DNA of 64,000 bases, from the NCBI GenBank assembly GCA_013821605.1, contig JACDGP010000007.1, positions 1 to 64,000 on the forward strand, written 5' to 3'. Below the pieces are notes generated by a model. It saw nothing but the letters and a program-made list of their open reading frames with translations. It ran no database searches and had not been told where the DNA came from. The DNA is from Herpetosiphonaceae bacterium (GTDB taxonomy: Bacteria > Chloroflexota > Chloroflexia > Chloroflexales > Kallotenuaceae). This document shows positions 60,931 through 64,000 of the stretch, piece after piece; the first letter of the stretch is position 1; each line of letters starts with the position of its first letter. Both the position numbers and the translations under genes were made by a program.

Positions 60931-61425
60931 TCAGCGATGAGAAAGGTGTGACTCCTCGCCGCACCGATGCCGCTCGCACATGTGGTTGAGCTTGTGGAGG
61001 GCAGCTTCCAGTATATGGCGTTCGCGTGTATCGTCCGTGCTGGCGTGCAAAGCGAGGAGCCTATCCTGCCAATGGAGCAGGGATGTCTGCCAACGGTGGT
61101 CGTTTGCCCCATCGAATTCAGCCACAATATTGAGGTCGTGCTCCAGCAAACAAAGCTCTTTCTCGACTTCAGTATAGCGGGCAGCAATAGCTGGCAGACG
61201 CTCAGACTTGGCAGCCGGGTAGTAGGTGTTCGCGACCAACGCATGCGGTTCACAGCGAAACAAACCGGCCAGCAGCACAATCGTCCGCTCCGAAGGCACG
61301 GCCAAATCCATCTCGAAGTGCGAAATGGCGGTGCGTGAGGCAGCGATACGGTCGGCCAACTCTTGTTGCGTCCATCCAAGGGCAGTACGGTAGTGCGCAA
61401 TGCGTGCGCCGAGCTTATCGAGCAT
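60931..61425 (-). CDS. XRE-family HTH regulator
   Basis: LGARIAHYRTALGWTQQELADRIAASRTAISHFEMDLAVPSERTIVLLAGLF. Confidence 0.85.
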   Translation of the reverse strand: MLDKLGARIAHYRTALGWTQQELADRIAASRTAISHFEMDLAVPSERTIVLLAGLFRCEPHALVANTYYPAAKSERLPAIAARYTEVEKELCLLEHDLNIVAEFDGANDHRWQTSLLHWQDRLLALHASTDDTRERHILEAALHKLNHMCERHRCGEESHLSHR

Positions 61426-61485
61426 ATACCAACAATACCATAATCCTCGCTTAGCGAGTGCTAAGTGAGTTAGCAGACACGGTGA

Positions 61486-62511
<1,026 letters not shown>

Positions 62512-62532
62512 GGACTGAAGAAAGGGGACATC

Positions 62533-63414
62533 GTGAGCGTTCTCGTCGACAAGAATACCCGGTTGCTGGTACAGGGCATTACCGGACGTGAGGGCGAATT
62601 TCATACACGCGCGATGCTCGGCTATGGCACCACTGTCGTGGCGGGGGTAGTGCCGGGACGCGGTGGACAGCGCGCCATCGACGACAAGGTGCCCGTTTTC
62701 AATACGGTGCGTGAGGCAGTCGAGCAAACACAGGCCAACGTGTCGATCATTTTCGTGCCCGCGCCTTTCGCCCCCGATGCGATGCGCGAGGCCGCCGATG
62801 CAGGTATTCCTTTCATTGTCTGCCTGACGGAGTACATCCCGGCTAACGATATGGTCCCGACCTACGAATATATTAAGCAGCGTGGCGCACGCCTCCTTGG
62901 GCCTAATTGTCCGGGCCTTCTGACACCTGGGGGGGCCAAGGTCGGAATTATCCCAGGTTCGATCGTCGCCGAAGGTCCGGTTGGAGTCGTCTCAAAGTCG
63001 GGCACGCTGACATATGAGGCTGTTGACGCGCTGACCAAGCTCGGTATCGGTCAGACAACGATCATTGGGATTGGCGGCGATCCAATCATTGGTACGAACT
63101 TCATCGACTGCTTGCAATTATTCCAGGACGATGCCGACACTAAGGCGATCGTTATGATCGGCGAAATCGGCGGTACAGCCGAGCAGGAAGCTGCAGCCTT
63201 TATCAAGGCGCATGTTACGAAGCCGGTCGTCAGCTTCATCGCAGGTCAGACAGCACCTGCGGGTAAGCGTATGGGCCATGCGGGAGCAATTATTTCAGGA
63301 GGCGAGGGCACGGCGGCCGAAAAGATCGCGGCTCTGGAAGCAGCGGGGGTCGCAGTAGCTAAGGAACCGGGCGAAATCGCCCAACTCGTCCAGCAGCGTC
63401 TGCACCAGAGATGA
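62533..63414 (+). CDS. sucD: Succinyl-CoA synthetase alpha subunit
   Basis: [60 protein letters not shown]. Confidence 0.96.
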   Translation: MSVLVDKNTRLLVQGITGREGEFHTRAMLGYGTTVVAGVVPGRGGQRAIDDKVPVFNTVREAVEQTQANVSIIFVPAPFAPDAMREAADAGIPFIVCLTEYIPANDMVPTYEYIKQRGARLLGPNCPGLLTPGGAKVGIIPGSIVAEGPVGVVSKSGTLTYEAVDALTKLGIGQTTIIGIGGDPIIGTNFIDCLQLFQDDADTKAIVMIGEIGGTAEQEAAAFIKAHVTKPVVSFIAGQTAPAGKRMGHAGAIISGGEGTAAEKIAALEAAGVAVAKEPGEIAQLVQQRLHQR

Positions 63415-63487
63415 CGTCTACCTGCTACCAACTGCAACTTTTCCGTGTAGGTAACGTACAATCACTGCATAGCTTGTGGAGGCATAC

Positions 63488-63814
63488 ATGATCCTAGCGT
63501 TATTCGGTGGTTCGAAGGACCAGCGCCGGACACCCCTGGCAGAAGGCGAACAGTTGATCGCAGCCTTCGGCGGAATCGAAATGGATCTGACGGAGGCCCC
63601 GTTACAAGAACAAACCTACATGTCGGCGTTGGCCTTTTGCGGCGGGATTAAGCTGCTGGTACCGCGCGGCACCGATGTCGTTTTCTCTGGCTTTTCGCTG
63701 ATGGGAGGTCGCGAATACCGCCATGCTGACGACGAGCAGAACCAAGACCACTATGCCACCATTCACCTCAACTCGGTAGCAGTCATGGGCGGTATCGAAG
63801 TAGTCGAGGTCTAA
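63488..63814 (+). CDS. LiaF-like cell-wall-active-antibiotics-response domain protein
   Basis: IAAFGGIEMDLTEAPL...ALAFCGGIKLLVPRGTDVVF...AVMGGIEV repeat pattern. Confidence 0.7.
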   Translation: MILALFGGSKDQRRTPLAEGEQLIAAFGGIEMDLTEAPLQEQTYMSALAFCGGIKLLVPRGTDVVFSGFSLMGGREYRHADDEQNQDHYATIHLNSVAVMGGIEVVEV

Positions 63815-63846
63815 GTTATCGCGCAACGTATGGCTGGCTCTATAAA

Positions 63847-63879
63847 GAACGAGGGGCAGGTGTGAACTGTCCCTCGTTC
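63847..63879. terminator. Hairpin terminator
   Basis: GAACGAGGGGCAG / CTGTCCCTCGTTC, 13 bp with one G-U. Confidence 0.6.
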
Positions 63880-63902
63880 CTCTGTTGAAGAAGGCGGTTC
63901 CA

Positions 63903-64000
63903 TGCGTTGCTCCATCATTTTTGTTATGGTTGATGGTCTTGGACTCGCGCCGCCAGGAGCGCAGAATCTGGTCCTGGGGAATCTACCGCTGCTGACGCGA
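63903..64000 (+). CDS. Start of an alkaline-phosphatase-superfamily/metalloenzyme-like protein, truncated by window end
   Basis: MRCSIIFVMVDGLGLAPPGAQNLVLGNLPLLTR open to window end. Confidence 0.45.

Noticed and set aside
60048-61400. 450-aa minus-strand ORF
   Set aside because: Shadow ORF antisense to sucC and out of frame with the XRE gene; Arg/Ser/Pro-rich composition with no domain pattern.

Overview
High-GC bacterial chromosome segment, mostly ordinary metabolic, transport and regulatory genes. Gene content (LAL/LuxR regulator with N-terminal DNA-binding-like extension, MmyB-type XRE regulators, DUF3054, monoderm-type lipoproteins) suggests Chloroflexota; this assignment is inference only. 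Recognisable blocks: tandem PF04185 phosphoesterases, GAF histidine kinase, AAC(6')-like acetyltransferase, WYL regulator, katE, gnd, two BNR/sialidase-like secreted proteins, a heterodimeric ABC exporter pair, tandem MFS pumps, TerC, a glycine-betaine (Opu) ABC operon, a NurA-HerA-methyltransferase cassette, uraD/xpt, a LAL regulator, ccdA, Nudix/LDI-like genes, and sucC...gmd-sucD. Best hunt results: (1) the GAF histidine kinase (2076-3305) has a single in-frame TGA exactly at the family's Cys position. A stem-loop with a GGUC apical loop lies 17 nt downstream, which is the geometry of a bacterial SECIS, so this may be an undescribed selenocysteine-containing sensor kinase. (2) A promoter + SD + 23-codon micro-ORF + alternating 1:2/2:3/3:4 hairpins + U-tract terminator precedes the heterodimeric ABC exporter, which looks like a ribosome-mediated attenuator. 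A weaker, similar leader precedes an MFS pump at 50.6 kb. (3) A compact, AT-richer NurA-HerA-DNA methyltransferase cassette (41.65-46.14 kb) may be a defence or R-M-like system. (4) An XRE/MmyB regulator is fused to a phage-primase-like C-terminus. No CRISPR array, rRNA or tRNA was recognised. All calls come from reading sequence only; no database search was run.
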